DNA of 64,000 nt, taken from NCBI RefSeq assembly GCF_000178455.1, contig NZ_ADNU01000043.1:62001-126000 (forward strand), in the 5' to 3' direction. Shown one piece after another: positions 1 to 8,584 of this stretch; the stretch's first letter is position 1; the number at the start of each line of letters is the position of its first letter. A program made the position numbers and the translations under genes. The DNA is from Brevibacterium mcbrellneri ATCC 49030 (GTDB taxonomy: Bacteria; Actinomycetota; Actinomycetes; Actinomycetales; Brevibacteriaceae). The notes under the pieces are model-generated. The model was not told where the DNA came from and did not search any database. It saw only the letters and a list, made by a program, of their open reading frames with translations.

Positions 1-542
1 TGCAGAGGGATCGGGCGGAACATGTTGTCAAAGTTGGTGCGGGACACCAACAGCCCGTCGGGTGCTTCGGAAATACGCCATTCACCGTTGACTTGGCGTA
101 GGTGGAATTCCATGGTGGCCGAGGTGTCCGCTTCGTTTTCGTGTAAGACTCCCCTTTCGTCGAGTCCGGCGCTCACAGGGATCTCGAATGACACTGTTTG
201 TGAGTCGGTTGCGATGTTCGTGGTGACTGAGTCCAGGCTGACTTCGCGTTTGACGATTTTGACGCTCGATGTGGGGTTCCATTCTGCGGCCAGTGAGTCG
301 GTGAGGAAGGAACGTGCGACGCTGAAGTTGTTGTTAAAGCTAGCGCCTGCAGTGATAAAGCCACGAACAATAGCGTCCGGCCCGTCGCCTGGTTTGGGAC
401 CTTCGGCGTCTACGCGGGTTTGGGCTCCTGATTCGGGGTCAACGGTGATCGTTCCCACTTGGCTGTCGGACGGGATTCGGGCACACGCGCTGGCTCCCAT
501 AAACAGGAAGATGCAGACGAGAACTGCGAATAGTCGGCGCAT
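1..542 (-). CDS. lpqB: LpqB family lipoprotein, N-terminal part (gene runs off the window)
   Basis: This is the N-terminal ~180 codons of the lipoprotein that accompanies MtrAB. In mycobacteria LpqB interacts with the sensor kinase MtrB and tunes its signalling at the outer face of the membrane. The protein begins MRRLFAVLVCIFLFMGASAC, a signal peptide with a lipobox ending at Cys20, and continues into a region with the motif VRGFITAGASFNNN, typical of the LpqB N-terminal domain. The start ATG (540-542) overlaps the mtrB stop as TGATG, which implies translational coupling in an mtrA-mtrB-lpqB operon. The rest, including the expected beta-propeller, lies beyond base 1. Identification rests on operon position plus the lipobox and N-terminal sequence. 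Confidence 0.9.
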   Translation of the reverse strand, partial: MRRLFAVLVCIFLFMGASACARIPSDSQVGTITVDPESGAQTRVDAEGPKPGDGPDAIVRGFITAGASFNNNFSVARSFLTDSLAAEWNPTSSVKIVKREVSLDSVTTNIATDSQTVSFEIPVSAGLDERGVLHENEADTSATMEFHLRQVNGEWRISEAPDGLLVSRTNFDNMFRPIPL

Positions 543-2218
543 CAGCTGTCCTCCTCTTCCACCACAATAGGGATGCTTCCAGTGTGCACACGAACGGAGC
601 CGTCCGAGGTGGGTGGCCCGGCCACGATTGACGCACCTTGTACGCGTGCGTCTGCCGGCGGTAGGGGTAGGGGTGAGCGCGTAATGGTGCTTCCTGCTCG
701 CCGCGGAATCGTGAGCCGGAAGCACGTTCCGTTTCCTTTTTGAGACCACACTTGGAGCCACCCGTTGTGAAGGTGGGCATCTTCGAGTGAGATCGCAAGC
801 CCGAGCCCAGATCCACCGAGTGTTCGTTTGCGGGAGGGGTCGGCTCGCCAGAATCGGTCAAAAACGTTTTCAAGTTGGTCGTCTGTCATGCCGATTCCGT
901 GGTCGCGCACTGAGACGGCGACGGCTTGTGCGTTTGATCCCACGTACACGTCGATCCGTTTTTGGTCGCCGTGTTCTACCGCGTTGACTACTAAGTTGTT
1001 GACGATCCGGGTGATACGAATTCTGTCTGCTTCAGCCATAACGGGGGCCGATGGGGCGTGGATGAGGATTTCGGTGTTCGCCTGGCTGGCAACCATAGAC
1101 ACGCTTTCAACAACCTCGGATACGATCTCAGTGATGTCCAAAGGCTTGGCAAGCAGGTTTGCCGCCCCTGCGTCGTGGCGAGAAATTTCCAGAAGATCTT
1201 CGAGTAGAACTTCGAAACGTTCAACTTGTGAGTTGAGCAGTTCGGCTGATCTGCGGGTCGATTCATCGAATTCGTCGCGTGATTCAAAGATCATGTCCGA
1301 GGCGATGTGGATGGTGGTCAGGGGCGTGCGAAGTTCGTGGGACACATCGGACACGAACTGGCGTTGCAAGACAGTGAGTCGCTCCATGCGTTCAATCTGG
1401 TCTTGCAGATTGTCCGCCATGTCGTTAAATGACTGTGCCAGTGTTGCGATTTCATCACGGCCAGAGACAGGCATGCGCTGATTGAGGTCACCGTCGGCAA
1501 TTTTGCGGGCGACTTCAGACCCAGCTTTGACAGGCACCACAACGAATCGAGTCACTAACCATGCGACTCCTCCGACCAGAATGCTGAGAACCACGCCAGA
1601 AACCCCCAGGGCACGTTGCACAAAGTCCAGGGTCCCTTGTTCTTCTGTCAGATCTGCGACCGTGTACAGGATGAAGTCACCCTGCCCGTTAACGGTCAGA
1701 CGCTGTGCGACGATCAGCCCGGGGGCTTCTGTTCCGGCCAGTTCAGCTGACTGAAATTTTTGGTTGCCCGCAGGCGATTCACGAATCGATTCGCGTAGCT
1801 CTGGGCTGATGTCCGACACGGACATCGGTTCATACCCGGTTGTGATGGCAACGAGGGGTGGCACTGTGGAATTGCCTGCTGGCTCAAGTGCGATGGCTTG
1901 CAGTTGCAAGGATGAGCGCGACAGCATGGAACGCAGCTGCGCGTTCAGGGCGTCGGCGGCTTCTTGTGAATCGGACAGGCCAGACAGGGCTTCCAGTTCT
2001 GCCACATAGCCGTTTGTTGTGGCTGAGACATCAGACTGTTTGGATTCAAACAGTCCGCGCGCAATCTGTTGCGACAAGTACGCACCCACTCCGTAAATTG
2101 CGACGATAGTGAACACCACGGTCACCGCAACGACACGAACCTGGAGTGAATGCGTAAAGGTCCGAACGATTCCTCGAAAGAGAATGCGGATCCACGCCTG
2201 AACCCGGCGCAGACTCAC
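542..2218 (-). CDS. mtrB: MtrB sensor histidine kinase
   Basis: This is the membrane sensor kinase of the MtrAB system, which controls cell-wall hydrolases and osmotic/envelope responses in actinobacteria. The 558-residue protein has a first membrane helix at about 27-47, an extracytoplasmic segment to about 205, a second helix at about 207-229, and a HAMP domain at 230-282. A HisKA dimerisation domain follows with SDVSHELRTPLT (phospho-acceptor His294), then a HATPase_c domain with the N box NLVVNAVEHG (about 408-417) and G boxes DHGIGM and GGSGLGL. The start is GTG (2216-2218) and overlaps the mtrA stop as GTGA. Length and domain order are normal for MtrB. All catalytic motifs are intact. 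Confidence 0.97.
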   Translation of the reverse strand: MSLRRVQAWIRILFRGIVRTFTHSLQVRVVAVTVVFTIVAIYGVGAYLSQQIARGLFESKQSDVSATTNGYVAELEALSGLSDSQEAADALNAQLRSMLSRSSLQLQAIALEPAGNSTVPPLVAITTGYEPMSVSDISPELRESIRESPAGNQKFQSAELAGTEAPGLIVAQRLTVNGQGDFILYTVADLTEEQGTLDFVQRALGVSGVVLSILVGGVAWLVTRFVVVPVKAGSEVARKIADGDLNQRMPVSGRDEIATLAQSFNDMADNLQDQIERMERLTVLQRQFVSDVSHELRTPLTTIHIASDMIFESRDEFDESTRRSAELLNSQVERFEVLLEDLLEISRHDAGAANLLAKPLDITEIVSEVVESVSMVASQANTEILIHAPSAPVMAEADRIRITRIVNNLVVNAVEHGDQKRIDVYVGSNAQAVAVSVRDHGIGMTDDQLENVFDRFWRADPSRKRTLGGSGLGLAISLEDAHLHNGWLQVWSQKGNGTCFRLTIPRRAGSTITRSPLPLPPADARVQGASIVAGPPTSDGSVRVHTGSIPIVVEEEDS

Positions 2219-2895
2219 TGGCTGTGACCAGCCTTGTAACCCACACCTCGGACGGTGACAACGATGTCAGGCTTTTCTGGGTCTTTTTCAATTTTGGACC
2301 GCAGACGCTGCACGTGAACGTTGACCAGACGCGTGTCGGCTGCGTGGCGGTAACCCCACACTTCTTCAAGGAGGGTTTCGCGGGAGAACACTTGCCACGG
2401 TTTCCGTGCCAGGGCTACTAGGAGTTCGAACTCCAATGGAGTGAGGCTCACGGGCTTGCCTGCTTTTTCGACTGTGTGGCCGGCGACGTCGATCGACACG
2501 TCGCCCACCTTCAGAATTTCTGGGGCTGAGGGTTCACTCATGCGTAGACGTGCGCGCACACGGGCCACGAGTTCTTTAGGCTTAAATGGTTTGGGCACGT
2601 AGTCGTCGGCTCCAGACTCGAGGCCCTTCACGACGTCCATCGTGTCGGACTTAGCCGTGAGCATCACAATCGGCACACCGGATTCTTCCCGGATTTCACG
2701 GCACACTTCCAAGCCGTCTTTTCCTGGCAACATGAGGTCCAGCAGGATGAGGTCGGGGCGCACGGATCGGAAGGCTTCTACGGCACCGTCACCTGTTGCG
2801 CAAAAGTGAGGCTCAAACCCTTCACTTTTTAAAACGATACCGATCATTTCAGCAAGTGCGGTGTCGTCGTCTACGACCAAGATTCGTGCGTTCAT
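2215..2895 (-). CDS. mtrA: MtrA response regulator
   Basis: This is an OmpR/PhoB-type DNA-binding response regulator, partner of MtrB. The receiver domain starts MNARILVVDDD and carries the phospho-acceptor Asp53 in LLDLMLPG, followed by MLTAK and KPFKPKELVARVRARLR. The C-terminal winged helix contains LTPLEFELLVALARKP and the recognition segment DTRLVNVHVQRLRSKIE. It matches M. tuberculosis MtrA closely throughout. I chose the ATG at 2895 rather than an upstream in-frame TTG (2910) because the family begins just before the VVDDD motif. A -10-like GACAAT lies 6 nt upstream of that ATG, so a leaderless transcript is possible. The two OmpR-like direct-repeat motifs elsewhere in the window are candidate targets (see findings). 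Confidence 0.97.
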   Translation of the reverse strand: MNARILVVDDDTALAEMIGIVLKSEGFEPHFCATGDGAVEAFRSVRPDLILLDLMLPGKDGLEVCREIREESGVPIVMLTAKSDTMDVVKGLESGADDYVPKPFKPKELVARVRARLRMSEPSAPEILKVGDVSIDVAGHTVEKAGKPVSLTPLEFELLVALARKPWQVFSRETLLEEVWGYRHAADTRLVNVHVQRLRSKIEKDPEKPDIVVTVRGVGYKAGHSQ

Positions 2896-2901
2896 ACCCT
2901 T

Positions 2902-2930
2902 ATTGTCCAATACTGTGCGCGCGTTCCCAA
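2902..2930 (-). promoter_or_regulatory. Putative mtrA promoter (TTGGGA-17-GACAAT)
   Basis: Reading the minus strand, TTGGGA (2930-2925) is followed by 17 bp and GACAAT (2907-2902), then 6 nt (aagggt) to the chosen mtrA ATG. The spacing fits a sigma-70-type promoter that would start transcription at or next to the start codon. The -35 match is weak. Confidence 0.4.
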
Positions 2931-3096
2931 TTGTTTAGATATTTTTCGCGTGTGTGGGAACATTTTGCGCCAACATTTTACCGTGTCTCAAGTTACCTTG
3001 GCCTGCGTGACTCGCGCGCACTTGCGCTGAACGCGCGCCCTGAATCTTTGTGTACTCTTGAGGAAGATTTGTCAGTAGCACACCAGAGGAGGCGCC

Positions 3097-4230
3097 GTGT
3101 TTAATTCCCAAAGCGCCTCATGGTCTGTCACTACAGATTGGCGCACAGGTCGCCATACACATGAGATTGCCCGGCCCGTGTCTGATGCGTGGACTCCCCC
3201 GGTTGCGGCGGGTGTCATTCCCAAGCGCCCCTTGACTGTAGGCGAGATTTTGGACTGCAGTGTGCGTTTGATGCGCACATCTCCAGCGGTGAACTTTGGG
3301 CTGCCCGTTATTGTGTCCACTTTGCTGGCGCTTTTAGCAGGAGCGATTGGGGCCGCTTTCTTGTGGCTCACGTTCGACTACCTCAACGCACTTTCTGAAA
3401 GCGACTATGCGACCAACGGCGCGTTCGTCATCGTTCAGACCGTGGCAGCTATGGCTTCGTTCGTGTTCTTGACCATCATTCAGTTCTTCGCCGGAATCGC
3501 GGCCACGTCCGGCCGTGACGCTTTTGACGGCAAGAAGGTGCCGCTGTCGCTTGCGTGGAAACGCGCCCGAGGTCGTCGCCGGGCTCTCGCGGGATTTACT
3601 GTTGCGATGTTGGGCGGGTTTATCGGTTCAGCCTGCGTTTTCTTTGCCCCGTCGATTGTGCTTTCACTTATGGTGAACGAAATCGCTGGAGTCCTGGCGA
3701 TCTTAGTAGGTGGTGCTCTTTGGGGTGTTTTGAGCGCGTTCTTTTTGGTCAAGTTCGCGTTTGTGGGCCCTCTCATCACATATGAGCGGCTTTCAGTTAA
3801 GGATGCTGTGAAGCGGTCATGGAAACTCACTAATCAAGGTTTCTGGCGGATTCTTGGCGAGTTAGCTCTAGGATATCTTCTGTCCAGCCAGGTGGTTCAG
3901 ATCATCGTGACGCCGTTCATCATGCTGGTCCCAATCATCATGGGCATTCTGATTATTGCGACCGGGTTCGGGACGGCCGCGTTTGAATCGGTTGTCCTTG
4001 CCATGTTTAGCCTGTTCTTCATCGCGTTGAGCATTGCCGTAGCGGGGCTCATGTACGGCTATTGGTCAGCGCTTGTAGTGGTCGTGTTCTTTGACCAAAA
4101 GATGCGCCTAGAAGGGTTCGATCTGGTGATGTTGCGCGAGGCAGAAGATGAGATTCGGGCGCGCACACGCAACGAGGGAGAATCGGTGACAAAAAATCAG
4201 TGGCTTGCGATCCCGCAGGAGGCCACATGA
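3097..4230 (+). CDS. Multi-pass membrane protein, glycerophosphoryl diester phosphodiesterase membrane-domain-like
   Basis: This is a 377-residue integral membrane protein with about six to seven hydrophobic segments (first at roughly residues 65-95). The juxtamembrane PKRPLTVGEILDCSVRLMR resembles the start of actinobacterial proteins annotated as glycerophosphoryl diester phosphodiesterase membrane domain. The mid-protein stretch VKDAVKRSWKLTNQGFWRILG is also typical of that group. No phosphodiesterase catalytic domain is present, so enzymatic activity should not be assumed. The GTG start at 3097 is supported by a strong ribosome site AGAGGAGG (3085-3092). The stop overlaps the following DUF4129 gene as ATGA, which makes this the first gene of a five-gene operon ending with DUF58. 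Function unknown; the operon suggests an envelope role. Confidence 0.75.
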   Translation: MFNSQSASWSVTTDWRTGRHTHEIARPVSDAWTPPVAAGVIPKRPLTVGEILDCSVRLMRTSPAVNFGLPVIVSTLLALLAGAIGAAFLWLTFDYLNALSESDYATNGAFVIVQTVAAMASFVFLTIIQFFAGIAATSGRDAFDGKKVPLSLAWKRARGRRRALAGFTVAMLGGFIGSACVFFAPSIVLSLMVNEIAGVLAILVGGALWGVLSAFFLVKFAFVGPLITYERLSVKDAVKRSWKLTNQGFWRILGELALGYLLSSQVVQIIVTPFIMLVPIIMGILIIATGFGTAAFESVVLAMFSLFFIALSIAVAGLMYGYWSALVVVVFFDQKMRLEGFDLVMLREAEDEIRARTRNEGESVTKNQWLAIPQEAT

Positions 4231-4871
4231 TGAGTTGGCCAATTTTAACTCTGACCCCCGGGCGTGATGAGGCGCGCAGGTGGGCAGAAAAAGAACTGGC
4301 AAAGCCGGAGTACCGCGACTCTGATATTTCGTTCTTTGAACGAATCGGCCGCGCTATCCAACGCTTGGTAAATAGCACCATCGACAAAGCGCTCGATCTG
4401 AATAACCCGTGGCTCATCATTGTTTTTGCTCTGGTCATTGTGGGCATCATCGTGTTCTTCGTGTGGCGAGCCAACCGTGGAACCGGAGACGCCTTCTCCC
4501 CTCAGCTGTTCGACAAGACTGATGTCGCTGGCGTTGAGAAACCCAGTGAGTATCGGAAACGGGCTGCTGATGCGGCGTCCAAGGGCGACTGGAATACCGC
4601 GGTTCAAGAGATGGTGCGTGCCAGTGTTGCCCATTTGGCTCGGGCAGGAGCCGTCGAACTCAAAACATCGTCGACGGCACACGAACTCACGCAAAGCGCC
4701 GCTAGAACCTACCCACACCTCGGGCGGGATCTCAGCGAAGCTTCCAACCTGTTTGACGCGGTGAGTTTCAGCACGTACCAGGCCACCCAAGAGGACTACG
4801 CTTTTACGCAGGCTGTTGACGCCAAAGTCACTCAAGTGACTAAAACAACGCCAGAAAAGGTTGACGCATGA
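4227..4871 (+). CDS. DUF4129 domain membrane protein
   Basis: This 214-residue protein has one central membrane helix (NPWLIIVFALVIVGIIVFFV), a basic N-terminal segment with a DUF4129-like pattern (ARRWAEKELAKPEYRDSDISFFERI), and a C-terminal soluble part typical of DUF4129 (SKGDWNTAVQEMVRASVAHLARAGAVELKTSSTAHEL). DUF4129 proteins accompany MoxR/DUF58 operons in actinobacteria. Start: tandem ATGs at 4227 and 4230. I chose 4227 because it forms the ATGA overlap with the upstream gene and sits 4 nt after GCAGGAGG. It overlaps the next gene as ATGA at 4868. Confidence 0.85.
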   Translation: MMSWPILTLTPGRDEARRWAEKELAKPEYRDSDISFFERIGRAIQRLVNSTIDKALDLNNPWLIIVFALVIVGIIVFFVWRANRGTGDAFSPQLFDKTDVAGVEKPSEYRKRAADAASKGDWNTAVQEMVRASVAHLARAGAVELKTSSTAHELTQSAARTYPHLGRDLSEASNLFDAVSFSTYQATQEDYAFTQAVDAKVTQVTKTTPEKVDA

Positions 4872-6070
4872 GCGCACATCTTGACGTTGCAGTGCGCGGA
4901 ACCGTTGGCGACACCTCGGCGAGCGCAGGTCAAAAAATCGCGGCCTTCGGTAAATCCGCTGTCGTGTGGATCGTGGTGGTCGCGCTCGTCCTCATTGCCG
5001 CGATCATTGGTTTTCTAACCTCCACAGATCCTGGAGAGGAACGCAACCTGCACTACGACAACACGGGCGAAGACGGCACTGCAGCACTTGCAGGCGTGCT
5101 CCGATCTCACGGAGTGAAGGTCTCGACGACCGAAGACTATGAGAAAGCGCTCGCTGGCGCTAAAGACCCAGACACCACGGTTCTAGTGATCAATCCGGAT
5201 ACAGTCGATCAAGACAAACGCAACGCCATGCGGGATGCCATGAAAAAGCACGGCTCGCATATCGCTCTCGTCAATCCTGGTTTTGAGGTTGCCGGCTATT
5301 CCTCGCGCTTGACATTCGCGAGCGGCTCGACCTACACGAATACCCACCCCGAACCATCGTGTGATTTTGGCCCTGCGTCTAGGGCAGGAAAAGTCAAGCG
5401 CACCAACGGTGGTTACCGAGTTCTTCCCGAGGATAACTACGAAGGGTGCTACCCCATGGACGGGGACGCCTATTCGCTCATTCATGCCCCAGAAGGCAAA
5501 GGGTCCGTCACGGTCATGGGTGAAGAACAGTGGTTCACAAACGCGCATCTTCGTGAAGATGGCAACGCTGCCCTGTCGGTTGGAACCGCGGGGCTTAAAC
5601 CCAACGTGGTCATCTACTTTGCGATGTACGACTTCGACGAAGGCGTCGACCCTTTGAGCACTGTCCCTGGTTGGTTCTTCATGACGCTTCTGTGGCTTTT
5701 GCCAGTAGGCCTCGTTGCAGTCATCTGGGCAGGGCGCCGGTTTGGTCCGCTTGCTGTCGAAACGCTCCCCGTGACGGTCCCGCCTATCGAAACCGTCACC
5801 GGTTTGGCTGGGCTCATGCACCGTACAGGCAACCGCAGTGAGGCGCTCAGGATTCTGCGCGCATCGGCCCTGGTCAAGATGGGGCGAACCCTGGCAGTTC
5901 CGGCGCATGCGGAAAGTGCCGAGGTGTGCCAGGCTGTCGCCGCCCGCACTGGGTACGATTACACCGAACTTGAGTATCTTTTCATCACAGCTGTCCCTGA
6001 AAACGACGCACAGCTATCCGATCTTGCAACTCGAATCGCGAATATCGAAAGAGAGGTCCGCGCACTATGA
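4868..6070 (+). CDS. DUF4350 domain membrane protein
   Basis: This 400-residue protein has an N-terminal membrane helix (about 30-50) and a DUF4350 domain in the middle (DGTAALAGVLRSHGVKVSTTEDYEKAL through ALVNPGFEV). A second hydrophobic helix near 270-290 (PGWFFMTLLWLLPVGLVAVIW) is followed by the conserved AGRRFGPLAVETLPVTVPP and a helical cytoplasmic tail. DUF4350 genes sit beside moxR in many actinobacteria, including the M. tuberculosis Rv3691-Rv3692 region. No enzymatic function is known. ATGA overlaps on both sides show tight coupling with DUF4129 and moxR. Confidence 0.85.
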   Translation: MSAHLDVAVRGTVGDTSASAGQKIAAFGKSAVVWIVVVALVLIAAIIGFLTSTDPGEERNLHYDNTGEDGTAALAGVLRSHGVKVSTTEDYEKALAGAKDPDTTVLVINPDTVDQDKRNAMRDAMKKHGSHIALVNPGFEVAGYSSRLTFASGSTYTNTHPEPSCDFGPASRAGKVKRTNGGYRVLPEDNYEGCYPMDGDAYSLIHAPEGKGSVTVMGEEQWFTNAHLREDGNAALSVGTAGLKPNVVIYFAMYDFDEGVDPLSTVPGWFFMTLLWLLPVGLVAVIWAGRRFGPLAVETLPVTVPPIETVTGLAGLMHRTGNRSEALRILRASALVKMGRTLAVPAHAESAEVCQAVAARTGYDYTELEYLFITAVPENDAQLSDLATRIANIEREVRAL

Positions 6071-7287
6071 CCACACCTGAAAAGCCACATACTCCCCCAG
6101 ATCAGCCACCTCAGGGCCAGCCATACCAGCAGCCGACACCACAGCAAGAGTCGTTTAACCCGGAGCAGGCTCCATATCAGCAGTTCCAGCAGCCACAGCA
6201 CGGAACGGACTATCAGCAGTTCCAGCCACAGGGTCAGCAGTACGCTCAGCAACAGATGCAGCCACAGGAGCAAGCACACCCGAACGCGCACTCAGAACAG
6301 ACCGACCAACGTTGGGCCTCTGAGCATCAACTCGACGAAACGGACCATGAGCTTCGAGAAAGCTTCGAAAAGGCGCGTGCAGAAGTAGGCAAGGCGGTTG
6401 TGGGTCAGACCGAGGCGGTTGAAGGGATTCTGATTGCCCTCCTGTCTGGTGGGCACGTGCTTCTCGAAGGTGTACCAGGTGTTGCTAAGACCTTGCTGGT
6501 CCGGTCGATCGCCAGCGCTTTGGACCTCGATTCGGCACGTATCCAGTTCACGCCAGACCTCATGCCCGGTGACGTGACGGGGTCCATGATTTACAACGCG
6601 CAGACGTCGAGCTTCGAATTCCGCGAAGGACCTGTTTTTACCAACATTCTCATCGCTGACGAAATCAACCGAACACCTCCTAAAACCCAATCCGCTCTTC
6701 TCGAGGCCATGGAAGAACGCCAGGTGTCGGTTGACGGTCTCACCCGGAAACTCGACGAACCGTTCTTGGTTGCAGCTACTCAGAACCCGGTCGAATATGA
6801 CGGAACCTATCCGTTGCCTGAAGCGCAGCTGGACCGTTTCCTTTTCAAACTCATTTTGGACTTGCCTCCGCGCAACACCGAAGTTGAAATCCTCACCCGC
6901 CACGCGGCTGGTTTCAACGCCCACGACCTCTCCCGCATCGAACCGTCGCTGAGCCGCGACACTATTTTGGACGCTAGCCAACGCGCTCAAAACGTGTACT
7001 GCGCACCAGAGGTGCTCGAATACATTGTGGACCTGGTGCAAGCCACCCGCCGCGCACCGTCCTTTGCTTTGGGTGTTTCTCCCCGAGGTGCCACCCGCCT
7101 TCTCGCTGCCACCCGTTCGCGTGCGTGGTTGCACGGTCGCGCGTTCATCACACCCGACGACGTCAAGGCTCTCATGGGCATCACGTTCCGTCACCGTGTC
7201 CAATTGCGCCCCGAAGCTCAAATGGACGGCATTGGAATTGACCAGGTGCTCGACTCGATTGTGTCAACCGTGGCGGTCCCCCGCTGA
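6067..7287 (+). CDS. MoxR-family AAA+ ATPase with Gln/Pro-rich N-terminal extension
   Basis: This is a MoxR AAA+ ATPase; the family acts as chaperones that mature or activate partner proteins, often with DUF58/VWA proteins encoded downstream, as here. Walker A is GVPGVAKT (135-142), Walker B is LIADEIN (about 195-201), followed by the MoxR signature NRTPPKTQSALLEAMEERQV, sensor 1 (VAATQNPVEYDGTYPLPEAQLDRF) and a C-terminal lid domain with sensor 2 at LGVSPRGATRLL. The unusual part is residues 1-80, a low-complexity Gln/Pro/Tyr-rich tail absent from most MoxR proteins. The nucleotide repeats there (CAGCAG, CAGCCA) are visible at 6110-6270. The stop overlaps the DUF58 start (TGATG). Confidence 0.95.
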   Translation: MTTPEKPHTPPDQPPQGQPYQQPTPQQESFNPEQAPYQQFQQPQHGTDYQQFQPQGQQYAQQQMQPQEQAHPNAHSEQTDQRWASEHQLDETDHELRESFEKARAEVGKAVVGQTEAVEGILIALLSGGHVLLEGVPGVAKTLLVRSIASALDLDSARIQFTPDLMPGDVTGSMIYNAQTSSFEFREGPVFTNILIADEINRTPPKTQSALLEAMEERQVSVDGLTRKLDEPFLVAATQNPVEYDGTYPLPEAQLDRFLFKLILDLPPRNTEVEILTRHAAGFNAHDLSRIEPSLSRDTILDASQRAQNVYCAPEVLEYIVDLVQATRRAPSFALGVSPRGATRLLAATRSRAWLHGRAFITPDDVKALMGITFRHRVQLRPEAQMDGIGIDQVLDSIVSTVAVPR

Positions 7288-8579
7288 TGGCACTGACGTG
7301 GCGTTTTCTGGTACTCACGGTTCTGCTCACGTTCCCCATTGCGTTGGGAGGATCGTGGGAGTTCCTTGTTGCCGGATTAGCGTTCCTCATTTTGGTGGGA
7401 ATAGGTGACTTCTTTTTAGCCCCCTCTACCAGATCCATCCAAGCCTTGCGCTCCCCAGGTTCCAGAATCCGCTTAGGGGCACCCACCTCGGCGACCTTGA
7501 CCCTGGTCAACACGGGAAAACGCACGGCCCGCCTACACGTCCGCGACGCATGGGCGCCCACTGCGGGTGCCAGTGACAACCGCTTCCATGCGGTCATCAA
7601 ACCCGGTGACACGTTTGAACGAGTCCAGCACCTGCTTCCTGTCCGCCGTGGCGTCCTACCCGCCGACAAACTCACTTTGCGGTCTACCTCGGTGCTGGGG
7701 CTGGTAGCGCGGCAAAAGAGTTTCGACGTTCCCGCGAGCATCAGGGTGATGCCGCCGTTCCATTCGCGTAAGCACTTGCCGTCGAAGCGGCAGAAACTGC
7801 GTGAACTCGACGGGCGGACGGCACTCATGGTGCGCGGAATGGGAACTGAGTTTGATTCGCTTCGCGAATATGTCCGTGGCGATGACATCCGGTCGATCGA
7901 CTGGCGAGCTACCGCGCGAGCTCAAAAACTCATGACGAAGACGTGGCGGCCAGAACGTGACCGGCGGGTGGTCATTGTGATCGACTCGTCGCGCTTAGCC
8001 GCACGCCGGGCCGACACCGGAACCGTTTTCGACGCAGCAGTCGAATCGGCCATGTTGCTTGCCGCTTTGGCAGCTGGAGCCGGCGACCGAGTCGATGTCA
8101 TCGTTGCCGATGCGCGCGTCCGCTTAAGTGTGGGTCCCCTTTCCGGAAAAGACCCACTGGGCGTGCTCACCAACAAACTCACCCCCATTGACCCCGAACT
8201 CATCGATACAGACTGGGCGGCTCTCACCTCGGCGGTCATGGAAACCTCCCCCAACCACGCATTCGTCGTGTTCGTCACCAGCCTGGACGCGCTCACAATC
8301 GCCGAGGACGTTCTCCCAGCTATCCCGCTTTTACGTTCGCGTCACACGGTCGCTTTTGCCAGTGTTGAAGACCCGCAACTGGGTCCTATGAGCCAGAACA
8401 CGTTCACCCCATCACAGACGTATCAGGCAGCGGTGGCCGCTCAACAGCTCATGACTGAGTCCTCACTTCAGGGTGCGCTCACACATTTAGGGATTCATAC
8501 GGTGAGCGGGTTCCCCGAAGACCTTCCGCCACGTCTGGCAGACCTCTACATTCACTTGAAGTCGATCGGTCGCTTGTAA
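7287..8579 (+). CDS. DUF58 domain protein (MoxR partner)
   Basis: This 430-residue protein has two N-terminal membrane helices (about 5-45), a beta-rich middle region and the DUF58 core: GTEFDSLREYVRGDDIRSIDWRATAR, then WRPERDRRVVIVIDSSR, which begins a von Willebrand factor A-like fold. DUF58 proteins are standard partners of MoxR ATPases. M. tuberculosis has the same pair at Rv3692-Rv3693. It is the last gene of the operon. The stop lies 5 bp from the end of the convergent SpoIIM-like gene, with no clear terminator hairpin between them. Confidence 0.92.
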   Translation: MALTWRFLVLTVLLTFPIALGGSWEFLVAGLAFLILVGIGDFFLAPSTRSIQALRSPGSRIRLGAPTSATLTLVNTGKRTARLHVRDAWAPTAGASDNRFHAVIKPGDTFERVQHLLPVRRGVLPADKLTLRSTSVLGLVARQKSFDVPASIRVMPPFHSRKHLPSKRQKLRELDGRTALMVRGMGTEFDSLREYVRGDDIRSIDWRATARAQKLMTKTWRPERDRRVVIVIDSSRLAARRADTGTVFDAAVESAMLLAALAAGAGDRVDVIVADARVRLSVGPLSGKDPLGVLTNKLTPIDPELIDTDWAALTSAVMETSPNHAFVVFVTSLDALTIAEDVLPAIPLLRSRHTVAFASVEDPQLGPMSQNTFTPSQTYQAAVAAQQLMTESSLQGALTHLGIHTVSGFPEDLPPRLADLYIHLKSIGRL

Positions 8580-8584
8580 CGTAG

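Noticed and set aside
6110-6270. CAG/CAGCCA repeats as a possible CRISPR or microsatellite array
   Set aside because: The repeats are imperfect triplets in frame with the Gln/Pro-rich MoxR tail; there are no unique spacers.
6292-7221. A 309-codon minus-strand open frame inside moxR
   Set aside because: It is antisense to conserved AAA+ motifs and has no recognisable protein features.
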